Shown here in pieces: positions 54,704 through 63,577 of a stretch of DNA of 64,000 nucleotides. The stretch spans positions 1-64,000 of the forward strand of contig PHCV01000009.1 in NCBI GenBank assembly GCA_002842395.1, given 5' to 3'. The DNA is from Betaproteobacteria bacterium HGW-Betaproteobacteria-11. GTDB taxonomy: Bacteria > Pseudomonadota > Gammaproteobacteria > Burkholderiales > Rhodocyclaceae. Position numbers and translations under genes: made by a program. Position 1 is the stretch's first letter, and each line of letters starts with the position of its first letter. The notes under the pieces are model-generated. The model was given only the letters and a program-made list of their open reading frames with translations. It was not told the DNA's origin and did not search any database.

Positions 54704-55557
54704 ACCGGCGCAACGGCAGGATGATTGTGTTGCTGGCTGCCCTTGGATTGCTCCCATCCGGCGCTCCCGCCCAGACTCGCAATTTCGATCTGGGTGCCGT
54801 CTTCGATACGGTCAAAAATGTCGCCCGCAGCCAGTCGGTCGCGTCGATCGATCAGGACGAGGAAATCCGCATCGGCCGGGATGTCGCGGCCTCGACGCTG
54901 AGCGACTACCCGTTGATCCAGAACGAACCGCTCCAGCGCCGCCTCAACCAGATCGGGGTATGGATCGCGTTGCAATCGTCACGTCCCGGTCTGCCCTGGC
55001 ATTTCGCCGCCGTCAAATCCGGCCAGATCAACGCCTTCGCCGCGCCTGGCGGCACCATCCTGGTCACCGGCGGCATGCTCGGACATGTGACGAATGAAGC
55101 CGAACTGGCCTGCGTGCTGGGCCATGAAATTGGCCATGTCGTCCACCGCCACCATCTTGCCGTGCTGCAAAAAAGCCTGCTCGTCGCCGCCGGCGCCAGC
55201 GCCTTGAGCGTCTCGTCGAAATCGGCGGGCAGCGAAGACCTCCGCAAGCGACTGCTTGCCGAAGGCAAGGAAGTGTTCACTCGCGGCCTTGACCGTGGCG
55301 CCGAACGCGAGGCGGACGAAGAAGGTCTGCTATTGGCGGCTCGTGCCGGCTACGATCCGGCAGCCTGTGTCGACTTCATGCAGCGGCTGGCCCGTCTCAA
55401 ACCCGATGTCGGCCCGCTGGAGGCCCTGTACAAGACCCACCCCTCGGCGCGGGAACGCGTGACCGACGTCACCCAGGCGATGCATCGGCTCCAGGGCGCC
55501 ACGCCGGGCAGCGGCGCCCGTCCGCCGCTGACACTGGAAGCACAGGGCGGCAAGTAG
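54700..55557 (+). CDS. periplasmic M48 metalloprotease (LoiP-like)
   Basis: 285 residues with a signal sequence (MNRRNGRMIVLLAALGLLPS; no lipobox seen). The zinc site is VLGHEIGHVVHRHH near residue 140. The third ligand region is GAEREADEEGLLLAARAGYD near 200, and TVRSINAFAAPGG-like positions are occupied by INAFAAPGGTILVTGG near 108. TYKTHPSARERV near 250 is typical of the M48 C-terminus. This is the third M48 exported protease in the window, in addition to those at 28-29.4 kb and 31.6-32.5 kb. Confidence 0.88.
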   Translation: MNRRNGRMIVLLAALGLLPSGAPAQTRNFDLGAVFDTVKNVARSQSVASIDQDEEIRIGRDVAASTLSDYPLIQNEPLQRRLNQIGVWIALQSSRPGLPWHFAAVKSGQINAFAAPGGTILVTGGMLGHVTNEAELACVLGHEIGHVVHRHHLAVLQKSLLVAAGASALSVSSKSAGSEDLRKRLLAEGKEVFTRGLDRGAEREADEEGLLLAARAGYDPAACVDFMQRLARLKPDVGPLEALYKTHPSARERVTDVTQAMHRLQGATPGSGARPPLTLEAQGGK

Positions 55558-55599
55558 TCCCGCATCAGCGGCCGCATCCGGTGCTTATGTGATGAGTCG

Positions 55600-56022
55600 C
55601 TACAGCCGCTCCTCGGACAGGGGCATCGGCCGCCGGTCCAGCAGCGCCAGCCAGCCGCGAATCACGCGATACAGCACCCACAGCCCGGTGCCGACGATGG
55701 CGAGAATGGCCGCCGGGATGCCGATGAAGGTGATGAACAGCAGCCCGGCGATCAGCAACCACAGGGCGGCAAACCAGAAACTGCGCCACTGCCAGCGCCA
55801 GTGCGTATCGAGCCATGTGTCGCGCACCTGATCGTGGGTGACGCGGTTGATGATCACGGCAACAATCGACGGCCAGCCGAAAACGAAGGCGCCGACCACG
55901 GTGGCCGAGGTGAGAATCCCGGACAGCGCGGAGAGCGCATGCAGACCGTACATCAGGTGCGCCCAGGCGCGCGGCCCGTCGAGCTCATCGCCCGCGCGGA
56001 TAATTTCACTCTCATTGCTCAT
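55600..56022 (-). CDS. DUF4870-like membrane protein
   Basis: 140 residues from the ATG at 56022 ([20 protein letters not shown]). Four hydrophobic stretches are visible, among them [40 protein letters not shown] and [20 protein letters not shown]. The loop [20 protein letters not shown] is typical of a widespread small membrane family of unknown function. It overlaps the stop of ubiD by four bases on the same strand, so it is translated with it. Confidence 0.7.
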   Translation of the reverse strand: MSNESEIIRAGDELDGPRAWAHLMYGLHALSALSGILTSATVVGAFVFGWPSIVAVIINRVTHDQVRDTWLDTHWRWQWRSFWFAALWLLIAGLLFITFIGIPAAILAIVGTGLWVLYRVIRGWLALLDRRPMPLSEERL

Positions 56023-57521
56023 AGTCCCAACTCCCGCCAAAGTTCATCGACACGCGCTTTCACCGCCGCGTCCATCACGATCGGCCGCCCCCATTCGCGC
56101 ATCGTCTCGCCCGGCCATTTGTGGGTCGCATCGAGCCCCATCTTGCTGCCCAGTCCCGCGACCGGCGAGGCGAAATCGAGATAGTCGATCGGCGTATTTT
56201 CAACGATCAGCGTATCGCGCGCCGCATCGACGCGAGTGGTCAGCGCCCAGACGACTTCTTTCCAGTCGCGCACGTCGACATCGTCGTCGGTGACGATGAT
56301 GAACTTGGTGTACATGAACTGGCGCAGGAAACTCCAGATGCCGAACATCACCCGTTTGGCATGCCCCGGGTACTGCTTCCTGATCGATACCACGGCCATC
56401 CGGTAGGAGCAACCCTCGGGCGGCAGATAAAAATCGACGATCTCCGGATACTGCTTTTGCAGCAGCGGGACGAAGACTTCGTTCAGCGCCAGGCCCAGCA
56501 TCGCCGGCTCGTCCGGCGGCTTGCCGGTGTAGGTCGAATGGTAGATGGGATCGCGGCGCAGGGTCATGCGTTCGATGGTGAACACCGGAAACTCGGCCTG
56601 CTCGTTGTAGTAGCCGGTATGGTCGCCGTACGGCCCCTCGAGGGCCGTCTCCCCCGGATGAATCACGCCTTCGAGCACGATCTCGGCCCGCGCCGGCACC
56701 TGCAAGTCCGAGCCGATGCACTTCACCAGCTCGGTCCTGCTGCCGCGCAGCAGGCCGGCGAACTGGTATTCCGAAAGCGTATCGGGCACCGGCGTCACCG
56801 CGCCGAGGATGGTTGCCGGATCGCAACCGAGCACCACGGCGAGTGGAAACGGCTCGCCCGGCCGCGCCGCGCAATGGTCGCGAAAATCCAGCGCGCCGCC
56901 GCGATGCGCCAGCCAGCGCATGATCACCTTGTTCGGCGCGATCACCTGCTGGCGGTAGATGCCGAGATTCTGCCGACTCTTCGAATTTGGCAAACCCTGC
57001 GGCCCGCGCGTCACCGTCAGGCCCCAGGTGATCAGCGGCGCGACATCGCCCGGCCAGCAAGTCTGGAGCGGCAAACGCGCGAGATCGACGTCCGCTCCTT
57101 CCCATACGACTTCCTGGCAGGGTGCGGAGGACACCAGCCTGGGCGCCATGTTGAGCACCTGTTTGAGGATCGGCAGCTTCGCCCAGGCGTCCTTCAGGCC
57201 CTTGGGCGGTTCCGGTTCCTTGAGCGCGGCGAGCAAGTGGCCAATCTCGCGCAATGCCTGCCGCCAGTTCCCTGCCGCCTCGCTCGACACGCCGGCGGTC
57301 ACCGCCAGGGCCACGCGCTGCGGCGTGCCGAACAGATTGGCCAGCAGCGGGATCTTTGATCCCTTCGGCTTCTCGAACAGCAAGGCCGGGCCGCCGGCAC
57401 GCAGCACCCGATCGGCGATCTCGGTCATCTCCAGACAGGGATCGACTTCGATGCCGATCCGCTTCAATTCCCCCAGCGCTTCGAGCCGCTCGATGAATTC
57501 CCGCAAGTCGCGATAGATCAT
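56019..57521 (-). CDS. ubiD: 4-hydroxy-3-polyprenylbenzoate decarboxylase UbiD
   Basis: Prenylated-FMN decarboxylase of ubiquinone synthesis. The start [20 protein letters not shown] at 57521 is the family start. ATGs 12 and 21 bases further upstream are possible. This gives 500 residues. Motifs include [20 protein letters not shown] near residue 185, [12 protein letters not shown] near 285 with the catalytic Glu region, and [17 protein letters not shown] near 415. The partner prenyltransferase UbiX is not in the window. UbiA, which makes its substrate, lies 3 kb away. Divergent from bioF. Confidence 0.94.
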   Translation of the reverse strand: MIYRDLREFIERLEALGELKRIGIEVDPCLEMTEIADRVLRAGGPALLFEKPKGSKIPLLANLFGTPQRVALAVTAGVSSEAAGNWRQALREIGHLLAALKEPEPPKGLKDAWAKLPILKQVLNMAPRLVSSAPCQEVVWEGADVDLARLPLQTCWPGDVAPLITWGLTVTRGPQGLPNSKSRQNLGIYRQQVIAPNKVIMRWLAHRGGALDFRDHCAARPGEPFPLAVVLGCDPATILGAVTPVPDTLSEYQFAGLLRGSRTELVKCIGSDLQVPARAEIVLEGVIHPGETALEGPYGDHTGYYNEQAEFPVFTIERMTLRRDPIYHSTYTGKPPDEPAMLGLALNEVFVPLLQKQYPEIVDFYLPPEGCSYRMAVVSIRKQYPGHAKRVMFGIWSFLRQFMYTKFIIVTDDDVDVRDWKEVVWALTTRVDAARDTLIVENTPIDYLDFASPVAGLGSKMGLDATHKWPGETMREWGRPIVMDAAVKARVDELWRELGL

Positions 57522-57583
57522 GTTCTCATCCATTCCAGACACTGCGTTCCATTCTATCCGTCAGACCACTAAAATCCGTGCCG

Positions 57584-58768
57584 ATGCCCGCCACACTTCC
57601 CCACTGGTTCGCCGCCCGCCTTGACGAAACGCTCGCCGGGCTCGATGCCGCCGGACGCCGCCGGCGCTTGCGCGCAATCGCCGTTCCGGGCGCGCGGCTG
57701 GTGCTCGCCGATGGGCGGCAACTGATCGATGCCTCCTCGAACGATTATCTCGGCCTGTCGCAGCACCCGGCCCTGAAATCCCGCGCCACACTCTGGATCG
57801 AGCGGTTCGGCGCCGGCAGCCGCGCCTCGCGCCTGGTCACCGGCACGCTGGAAGCCACGCTGGAGCTCGAAGCTCGGCTCGCCGAATTCAAGGGCACGGA
57901 AGCGGCGCTGATCTTCAATGCCGGCTTCCAGGTCAATGCCGTTGTCCTGCCGGCCCTGTTCGCGCTGGCCGGTGGCAGCGAGGCGCGGGTGTTCACCGAC
58001 CGGCTCAATCACGCCAGCCTGCATGCCGGCTGCGCGGCGGCCGGGGTCAGAGAACTGCGTTTCCAGCACAACGATCTGGCTCACCTTGACGCCTTGCTGG
58101 CCCAACACGCCCGCGGGCAACCCGCCTTCATCGTCACCGAATCGGTGTTCAGCATGGATGGCGACCGGGCCGATGTCGCGGCACTGGCCGCGCTCGCCAT
58201 GCGGCACGACGCCCTGCTCTTCCTCGACGAGGCCCATGCCAGCGGCGTGCTCGGCACACAGGGGCGCGGGCTCGGCCACGGCCTGCCCAACACCGTCCTG
58301 ATGGGCACGCTGGGCAAGGCCTTCGGCGCCGCCGGCGCGTATGTCGCCGGGTCGCGGGCGCTGATCGACTATCTCGTCAATCGCGCCAGCGGCTTCGTCT
58401 ATTCCACCGCGCCGGCGCCGGCCGTGCTCGGCGCGGTGGAGGCGGCGCTGGAATTGATGCCCCGGCTCGATGCCGAGCGCGCCCTGCTCGCCCGCCGTGG
58501 CGAGCGGTTGCGTGGACGCTTGCAGGCACTGGGCATCGACACGCTGGCTTCGAGCACCCAGATCGTGCCGGCCGTGATGGGCAGCGAAGCGGCGGCGCTG
58601 GCCGCCCAGCAAGCGCTCGAAGCGCAGGGTGTGCTCGCCGTCGCCATCCGCCCGCCGACCGTGCCCGGCGGCACCAGCCGGCTGCGCTTTTCCCTTTCCA
58701 GCGCGCTGTCCGCGGCCGATTTCGAACGACTGCTCGAAGCCTGCGGCGTGCTCGGGAATGCCCCCTGA
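57584..58768 (+). CDS. bioF: 8-amino-7-oxononanoate synthase
   Basis: PLP-dependent condensation of pimeloyl-ACP and alanine to KAPA. The ATG at 57584 gives 394 residues. A GTG six bases earlier is an alternative. Visible blocks are LIDASSNDYLGLSQHP near residue 47, GSRASRLVTGTLEATLELEARLA near 75, DEAHASGVLGTQGRGL near 210 and LMGTLGKAFGAAGAYVAGS near 240, with the PLP lysine. IRPPTVPGGTSRLRFSLSSA near 355 is the C-terminal signature. First of a bioF-bioH-bioC operon. Its stop overlaps bioH as TGATG. Confidence 0.95.
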   Translation: MPATLPHWFAARLDETLAGLDAAGRRRRLRAIAVPGARLVLADGRQLIDASSNDYLGLSQHPALKSRATLWIERFGAGSRASRLVTGTLEATLELEARLAEFKGTEAALIFNAGFQVNAVVLPALFALAGGSEARVFTDRLNHASLHAGCAAAGVRELRFQHNDLAHLDALLAQHARGQPAFIVTESVFSMDGDRADVAALAALAMRHDALLFLDEAHASGVLGTQGRGLGHGLPNTVLMGTLGKAFGAAGAYVAGSRALIDYLVNRASGFVYSTAPAPAVLGAVEAALELMPRLDAERALLARRGERLRGRLQALGIDTLASSTQIVPAVMGSEAAALAAQQALEAQGVLAVAIRPPTVPGGTSRLRFSLSSALSAADFERLLEACGVLGNAP

Positions 58769-59448
58769 TGGCAACCATCCAACTGCTGCATGGCTGGGGA
58801 TACGATGCCACGCTGTGGGATGCCGTCGTGGCCCGACTCGCCGGCCAGCGGATCGAAACACTGGAGCTCGGTTATTTCGATAAAAAAAAGTCGGCGCTGG
58901 CGGCACGCCGGGATAAGGCCAGGGAAGAGGCATGGATCGCCGTCGGTCATTCCCTCGGCGCGCTGTGGTGGCTCGCCGAAGAAGATGCCGGCTGGGATGC
59001 CCTCGTCATCATCGGCGGCTTTCCGCGCTTCACATCCACGGCGGATTTCCCCGCCGGCGTGCCGCCGCGCGTGCTCGAACGCATGCGGCGACGCTTTGCC
59101 GAAAACCCGGCCGCCGTCCTCGACGACTTCCGGCGCACCTGTGGCGCTCCCGGCCCGATGCTCCCCGCCGATCTCCGGCCGCTGGCCGAGGGGCTCGACT
59201 ATCTCGCCCAGGCCGACGGCCGCGCGCGGCTCGCGCAGCGCGCGGACGACATCCATCTGCTCGCCAGCCGCGACGATGCCATCGTCCCTCTGGCGATGAG
59301 CGAGACGGCCTTCGCCGGGCTGCCCGGCGGGCAGCGTCACGTTTGCGATGATGGCGGCCATGCCTTGCCGTTCACCCGGCCGGAGGACTGCGCCAGGCTG
59401 ATCCTCGACGTCGCCGCGCGGCTCGAACGCAATCCGCAAGATGTCTGA
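58768..59448 (+). CDS. bioH: pimeloyl-ACP methyl ester carboxylesterase BioH
   Basis: Alpha/beta hydrolase that cleaves pimeloyl-ACP methyl ester to release the biotin precursor. 226 residues, slightly shorter than E. coli BioH. HGWGYDATLWDAV near residue 8 holds the oxyanion region, VGHSLGAL near 56 holds the nucleophile Ser, and RDDAIVPLAMSE near 170 and DGGHALPFTRP near 194 supply Asp and His. A dispersed repeat copy lies at 58882-58910 and encodes KKKSALAARRD between strand 2 and the nucleophile. It overlaps bioF by one base and bioC by eight. Confidence 0.9.
   Translation: MATIQLLHGWGYDATLWDAVVARLAGQRIETLELGYFDKKKSALAARRDKAREEAWIAVGHSLGALWWLAEEDAGWDALVIIGGFPRFTSTADFPAGVPPRVLERMRRRFAENPAAVLDDFRRTCGAPGPMLPADLRPLAEGLDYLAQADGRARLAQRADDIHLLASRDDAIVPLAMSETAFAGLPGGQRHVCDDGGHALPFTRPEDCARLILDVAARLERNPQDV
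58882..58910 (+). repeat. 26-bp dispersed repeat, copy 11 (inside bioH)
   Basis: Reads AAAAAAAAGTCGGCGCTGG then CGGCACGCCG. It is in sense orientation in bioH and in frame encodes KKKSALAARR, a third reading frame of the same DNA. The right end (GGCACGCCG in place of AGACGGCG) makes a perfect CGGC-GCCG dyad and is shared with the divergent copy at 27184. Confidence 0.8.
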
Positions 59449-60214
59449 GAACGAGCGCAAGACGCGGATCGCCCGGCGTTTCGCTGCGGCCGCCGCCACC
59501 TACGATGTCGCCAGCCAGGCCCAGCAACAGGCTGCACAACGACTGGCCGAACTGGTCATGCGCTTGCCGGTAACGGGCCGGCCGCCGCGCATCCTTGAAA
59601 TCGGCTGCGGCAGTGGGCACCTGACCGAGGCGCTGAGGCCGCATCTGCCCGGCGAATGGTTCGTCAGCGACATTGCGCCAGCGATGGTCGATCGCTGCCG
59701 CCGGCGTTGCGCTCCCGGCGCCCATTACTTCGTCATGGATGGCGAAGTACCGTCACTCACCGGCCCGTTCGACCTGATCGTCAGCAACCTGGCCGCGCAG
59801 TGGTTCGTCGATCTGCCGGGAGGCCTCGCCGGCCTGGCCGAACTTCTCACGCCGGGCGGCCTGCTGGCGTTGAGCACACTCGGCGAACACAATTTCGCCG
59901 CTTGGCGGGCAGCGCACGAGGCCGTCGAACTGAGCGCCGCCATGGTGGCGTATCCGGCCACCGCCGCGCTGCTCGCCGCGCTCCCGGAAGCGCTGGCCCT
60001 GGAACAGGTCGCCGAACAACACCTCTCCGCGCACCGCGGCGGGCCACTCGATTTTCTGCACAGCCTGCGCGCCCTCGGCGCCGACACGCCCGCGCCGACC
60101 AGCCGGCCGCTGACCGCCGGGCAACTGCGCCGTGTCTTGCGCTCCCTCGCCCGACACGCGCCGCAAGGCGTGCACTATCACGTCGTGCACCTTCTCGCCC
60201 GACGGCGAGTCTGA
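59441..60214 (+). CDS. bioC: malonyl-ACP O-methyltransferase BioC
   Basis: Methylates malonyl-ACP so that fatty acid enzymes can build pimelate. 257 residues beginning MSENERKTRIARRFAAAAATYDVAS, with RRFAAAAATYD a BioC hallmark. The S-adenosylmethionine motif is ILEIGCGSGHLTEAL near residue 51. MDGEVPSLTGPFDLIVSNLAAQWFVD near 97 is the typical core. Last gene of bioFHC, ending just before the long inverted repeat at 60211-60258. Confidence 0.94.
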   Translation: MSENERKTRIARRFAAAAATYDVASQAQQQAAQRLAELVMRLPVTGRPPRILEIGCGSGHLTEALRPHLPGEWFVSDIAPAMVDRCRRRCAPGAHYFVMDGEVPSLTGPFDLIVSNLAAQWFVDLPGGLAGLAELLTPGGLLALSTLGEHNFAAWRAAHEAVELSAAMVAYPATAALLAALPEALALEQVAEQHLSAHRGGPLDFLHSLRALGADTPAPTSRPLTAGQLRRVLRSLARHAPQGVHYHVVHLLARRRV

Positions 60215-60258
60215 CTTTCAGGATGCGGGAAACGTTAACCCCGCATCCTGAAGGTCAG
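60211..60258. terminator. long inverted repeat after bioC
   Basis: CTGACTTTCAGGATGCGGG (60211-60229) and its near-perfect complement (60240-60258) form a 19-base-pair stem with one G-U mismatch and a ten-base loop. The left arm begins within the last codon of bioC. There is no U tract on either side. It probably serves as a bidirectional terminator or mRNA stabiliser between the convergent bioC and ubiA genes. Confidence 0.6.
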
Positions 60259-60303
60259 CCCATTCTTGAACTCCCACCCCTCCTTCATTCCCACCCCCCT
60301 TCG

Positions 60304-60319
60304 CCCCCCTCACGGGGGG
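60304..60319. terminator. C6/G6 hairpin between bioC and ubiA
   Basis: Six C and six G residues separated by TCAC form a GC-only stem, followed by TTCCTG on the plus strand and preceded by a pyrimidine-rich tract. This resembles the GC-rich intergenic repeat at 32456-32475. It lies between two convergent genes. The remaining bases up to ubiA at 60404 show nothing further. Confidence 0.4.
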
Positions 60320-60403
60320 TTCCTGATTGGCTCGCTTCGACCGAAGGAAGTGCAAAGCCGCTCGAACCTCGACAGGATGCCAAATGAGTGAATTTCGTTA
60401 AGG

Positions 60404-61288
60404 TCAGGCCAGCAGGGGTTTGAGGTTCAGCTCGGCCACCAGGCCGAGAAAAATCGCCGCACCGAACCAGGTGTTGTGCCGAAAGGCCTGAAAGCAACGC
60501 ATGCGATCACGGTCGCGGATCAGGGTGAAGTGGTAGAGCGCGATCAGGGCCGCCGTCGCCAGCCCGAGCTGATAGAACATGCCGTAGCCGAGCATCCCGC
60601 CCACCGCCGCGAGAATCAGCAGGGTCAGCGCGTAGCAGGTCATCACTGCCGCCACATCGAAACTGCCGAACGTAATGGCCGCGGTGCGGATGCCGATCTT
60701 CAGATCGTCCTCGCGATCGACCATGGCGTACTCGGTGTCATAGGCGATCGCCCAGAAGACGTTGGCGACGAGCATTGCCCAGGCCACGCCGGGCACGCGC
60801 CCGGTGGCGGCGGCAAAGGCCATCGGAATGCCGAAGCCGAAGGCGATGCCCAGATAGGCCTGCGGAATGGCGAAAAAACGCTTGGTGAATGGGTAGCTCG
60901 CGGCCAGAAAGACCGCTATCAGGGCGAGTGGCCAGACTTCGCGCCAGATCGGCAGGATGAGCAGGCCGGCGCAAACAGTGAGGCCCGCGGCGAGCAGCAG
61001 CGCCTCGCGCGGCGAGACGCGGCGGGCAGCCAGCGGACGCTCCCTGGTGCGCTCGACATGCGGATCGAAATCGCGGTCGGCCCAGTCGTTCACCACGCAA
61101 CCGGCCGAGCGCATGAGCAGCGTACCCAGGGCGAAGATCCAGACCAGCAGCGGATGCGGATGTCCCTGGGTGGCGCCCCACAGTGCCCACAGCGTCGGCC
61201 AGAGCAGCAACAGGGTACCGATCGGCTTGTCGAGCCGCATCAGCTTTTCATAGGCATCGAGACGGGCTTTCAGCGCGGCGTAATCCAT
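60404..61288 (-). CDS. ubiA: 4-hydroxybenzoate polyprenyltransferase UbiA
   Basis: Membrane enzyme attaching the polyprenyl tail to 4-hydroxybenzoate in ubiquinone synthesis. 294 residues beginning [20 protein letters not shown]. The first Asp-rich motif is [20 protein letters not shown] near residue 67 and the second is [20 protein letters not shown] near 185, both required for Mg-diphosphate binding. About eight membrane helices follow. Together with ubiD it supplies two steps of the same pathway. The gene converges on bioC. Confidence 0.96.
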   Translation of the reverse strand: MDYAALKARLDAYEKLMRLDKPIGTLLLLWPTLWALWGATQGHPHPLLVWIFALGTLLMRSAGCVVNDWADRDFDPHVERTRERPLAARRVSPREALLLAAGLTVCAGLLILPIWREVWPLALIAVFLAASYPFTKRFFAIPQAYLGIAFGFGIPMAFAAATGRVPGVAWAMLVANVFWAIAYDTEYAMVDREDDLKIGIRTAAITFGSFDVAAVMTCYALTLLILAAVGGMLGYGMFYQLGLATAALIALYHFTLIRDRDRMRCFQAFRHNTWFGAAIFLGLVAELNLKPLLA

Positions 61289-61403
61289 GCGCCGATTTTA
61301 CCGGCAGGCAGGGCGGTCAACCGAGGTTTCAAGGTTAAACATCCTGTTTATTGGACTAGACTGTGTTTGTGGGGCGAGGGCCCCAATCCGAGGGAGGGCT
61401 ATC

Positions 61404-61880
61404 ATGGCAAAAGGCAAGAAACCCGACAACGGCGCCGACACTCCTGTCGTCAAGGCGCTCAACACCATTCTGGAACTGGAACTCGCGGGCGTGGTGCGCT
61501 ATACCCACTACGCGCTGATGATCTTTGGGTACAACCGGATTCCCATCGTTTCGTGGCTACGCAGTCAGGTGGCGGAATCGTTGGCCCATGCCAACAAGGC
61601 GGGCGAGTTGATCACCCATCTGGGTGGACATCCGTCCCTGTCCCTGGGCCCATTGCTGGAAACGCACAAGCATGATGTTGGCGACATATTGCGCGAATCC
61701 GCGGAACACGAAAAAACCGCGCTGGAAGCCTACCGCAAGCTGCTCAAGCTGGTAGCAGGCAAATCCGTCATGCTGGAAGAGTATGCACGCGAAATGATAT
61801 ACGCCGAAGAAATGCATCAGGGCGAGGTGGACAAGATGCTGCGTAAACCGGGGGATGTCAGCGTATTCCAGAAAGGGTAG
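61404..61880 (+). CDS. bfr: ferritin-like / bacterioferritin-type protein
   Basis: 158 residues from the ATG at 61404, which has a strong GAGGGAGGG ribosome site. After a basic, disordered start (MAKGKKPDNGADTPVVKALN) comes a four-helix bundle with diiron-type ligands: ELELAGVVRYTHY (Glu...His region), ESLAHANKAGELI (Glu), RESAEHEKTAL (Glu and His) and YAEEMHQGEVDKML (Glu and His). Cytochrome b1-type heme Met is not obvious. Iron storage or a Dps-like protective role is likely. It is a single gene followed by a perfect hairpin. Confidence 0.82.
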   Translation: MAKGKKPDNGADTPVVKALNTILELELAGVVRYTHYALMIFGYNRIPIVSWLRSQVAESLAHANKAGELITHLGGHPSLSLGPLLETHKHDVGDILRESAEHEKTALEAYRKLLKLVAGKSVMLEEYAREMIYAEEMHQGEVDKMLRKPGDVSVFQKG

Positions 61881-61886
61881 GCAATT

Positions 61887-61915
61887 CGACGGCCGCCTGC
61901 ACTCGGCGGCCGTCG
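61887..61915 (+). terminator. hairpin terminator after the ferritin-like gene
   Basis: CGACGGCCGCC and GGCGGCCGTCG form a perfect 11-base-pair GC-rich stem with a seven-base loop, starting seven bases after the stop codon. The downstream U tract is poor (GATTG). Confidence 0.6.
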
Positions 61916-61949
61916 GATTGATCGAGCGGCAAGGACAGCCGGCGAAAAT

Positions 61950-62369
61950 TCACGAATCGTCGACGCGTCCGCGCAGGACCTTCACCTTGCCACGAAGAAT
62001 CTTGCTATCGACGCGACGCTTCTGCGCACCACGGGTCGGCTGGGTGGCGCGGCGCGGGCGGGGGACGCTGGCGGCCCGAGCAATCAGCTCACGCAGCCGC
62101 GCCAGCGCGGCGAAGCTGTTGCGTTCGAGGCTGCGGTATTGCTGTGCCTTGATCACCACCACGCCCTCGGCGCTGATGCGCTGGTCACGAAGTTGCAGCA
62201 GGCGAGCCTTGATCTCGTCGGGCAGCGAGGATGCCCGGATGTCGAAGCGCAGATGAACGGCATTGGAAACCTTGTTGACGTTCTGGCCGCCGGCGCCCTG
62301 GGCGCGAATGGCGGTAAGTTCGACCTCGTCGTCGCGCAACCCGAATGCGGCTTCGGCAGCGTGCGCCAT
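61950..62369 (-). CDS. arfB: alternative ribosome-rescue factor ArfB (YaeJ)
   Basis: Peptidyl-tRNA hydrolase that rescues stalled ribosomes. The ATG at 62369 (MAHAAEAAFGLRDDEVELTA) gives 139 residues. The catalytic GGQ motif is in AQGAGGQNVNKVSNAVHLRF near residue 24. The C-terminal tail is strongly basic (RRATQPTRGAQKRRVDSKIL...), as needed to enter the empty mRNA channel. It follows the DUF1415 gene by two bases on the same strand. Confidence 0.95.
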   Translation of the reverse strand: MAHAAEAAFGLRDDEVELTAIRAQGAGGQNVNKVSNAVHLRFDIRASSLPDEIKARLLQLRDQRISAEGVVVIKAQQYRSLERNSFAALARLRELIARAASVPRPRRATQPTRGAQKRRVDSKILRGKVKVLRGRVDDS

Positions 62370-62371
62370 GC

Positions 62372-62950
62372 CTACTCCGGCTTCGGCTTTGCCGGCGCGT
62401 TCACGGCGAGCGCCTGCCAACCTTCGAGCCCCAGCCGGCGCAGGGTCTCGATATTGCGCAGATAGATGTCCGCGGCGTCGGGAAAGGCGGCCGTGGCTCG
62501 CGTCAGGCTGGCTTCGCGAATCAGGTGCAGCGTCGGATAAGGTGCGCGGTTGGTGTAATTGGCGATGTCGTCCGGCTCGGCATCGGCAAACATGTAATCC
62601 GGATGAAAGCTCGCCACTTGCAGGATGCCGCCGAGACCGTGGGTGCGCAGCACGACCTCGACCAGATCGAGGAAGTCGGTGAACTCGGCAAAGTCGGCAA
62701 GGATTCCGGGTGTCATGAGCAGGGTCATGTCGACTTCTTCGGGCGGAGTTTCGATCAGGAACTTCAACTCGCGTTCGAGATCATCGAGCAGGGCTTCGGT
62801 GGTCCGCGCCTGGCTGACGACATAACGCAGCTGACCCTTGACGTGCACCGCCTTGGCGAAGGGGCAGAGATTGAGGCCGATCACCGCGCGCACCAGCCAG
62901 TTGCGGGTGGCGGCGATGACTTCGGCGGCACCCGCAGTCATCACGGGCAT
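62372..62950 (-). CDS. DUF1415 family protein
   Basis: 192 residues from the ATG at 62950. A second ATG three codons later is an alternative. Conserved blocks are NWLVRAVIGLNLCPFAKAV near residue 18, LMTPGILADFAEFTDFLDL near 80, FHPDYMFADAEPDDIANYTN near 118 and RAPYPTLHLIREASLTRA near 136. The paired Cys/His (CPF and FHPDY) positions are typical of this uncharacterised family, which is common in proteobacteria. The gene is co-directional with arfB. Confidence 0.88.
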   Translation of the reverse strand: MPVMTAGAAEVIAATRNWLVRAVIGLNLCPFAKAVHVKGQLRYVVSQARTTEALLDDLERELKFLIETPPEEVDMTLLMTPGILADFAEFTDFLDLVEVVLRTHGLGGILQVASFHPDYMFADAEPDDIANYTNRAPYPTLHLIREASLTRATAAFPDAADIYLRNIETLRRLGLEGWQALAVNAPAKPKPE

Positions 62951-63110
62951 GCAGTTCCGGTCGCCAGGAAGGCAGCCAGCGAACCGGGGACAGCCGCGAT
63001 GAAAAGAAAAATCTCGTATGCACTCATGGGGCGTCTGGATTACCGAATGGGATTGAACTTTGGCGTGGAATGATCTACACAAGTAGCATTGTCTCCCGGA
63101 AACCACGCTC

Positions 63111-63524
63111 ATGGACAAGCCCTCCCTCGCCTTTTTGAGCGCCAGCCTGATTGCGCTGCTGCTGGCCGGTGGCTGCGCCGCGCCGCAGCCGCTGCCGTTC
63201 CGTCTGGTCGATGCCGCCTCCAAAGTGCAGAATGGCATGTTCTTTCCCGACAGCCAGCGCATCGAGGTCACGATCGACGGACGGCGGTATGCCGGTTTTT
63301 ACATCGTCGCCATCAGCGTGGCCCATTCGCAGAGCCTGAGCGGCTGGCGCTTCTTTCCGCACGATACGGTGACCACCATTGCCTCCAACTCGGCACGGGC
63401 CCATCTGGCGGCCGAGGATGGCCGGCAGCTGAGTTGCGAATTCCTGATCGAAGCCCGTCGCGCGCTGGGCGCGTGCCGTACGCCGGCCGGTATCGTCTAT
63501 CAGTTGGCTGCCGACGGTAATTGA
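63111..63524 (+). CDS. small predicted lipoprotein
   Basis: 137 residues. The N-terminus MDKPSLAFLSASLIALLLAG leads to the lipobox LLAGGC, so the mature protein probably begins at Cys22 and is attached to a membrane. The remaining part is beta-rich (RIEVTIDGRRYAGFYIVAIS) with two further cysteines (LSCEFL and GACRT) likely to form a disulfide. No family was recognised. It stands alone between DUF1415 (divergent) and bamD (convergent). Confidence 0.65.
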   Translation: MDKPSLAFLSASLIALLLAGGCAAPQPLPFRLVDAASKVQNGMFFPDSQRIEVTIDGRRYAGFYIVAISVAHSQSLSGWRFFPHDTVTTIASNSARAHLAAEDGRQLSCEFLIEARRALGACRTPAGIVYQLAADGN

Positions 63525-63577
63525 TTGGGCGCCGCCCAACCGCCAGCGTATCGTGCAGCAGATTTATTCGCAGCCGC

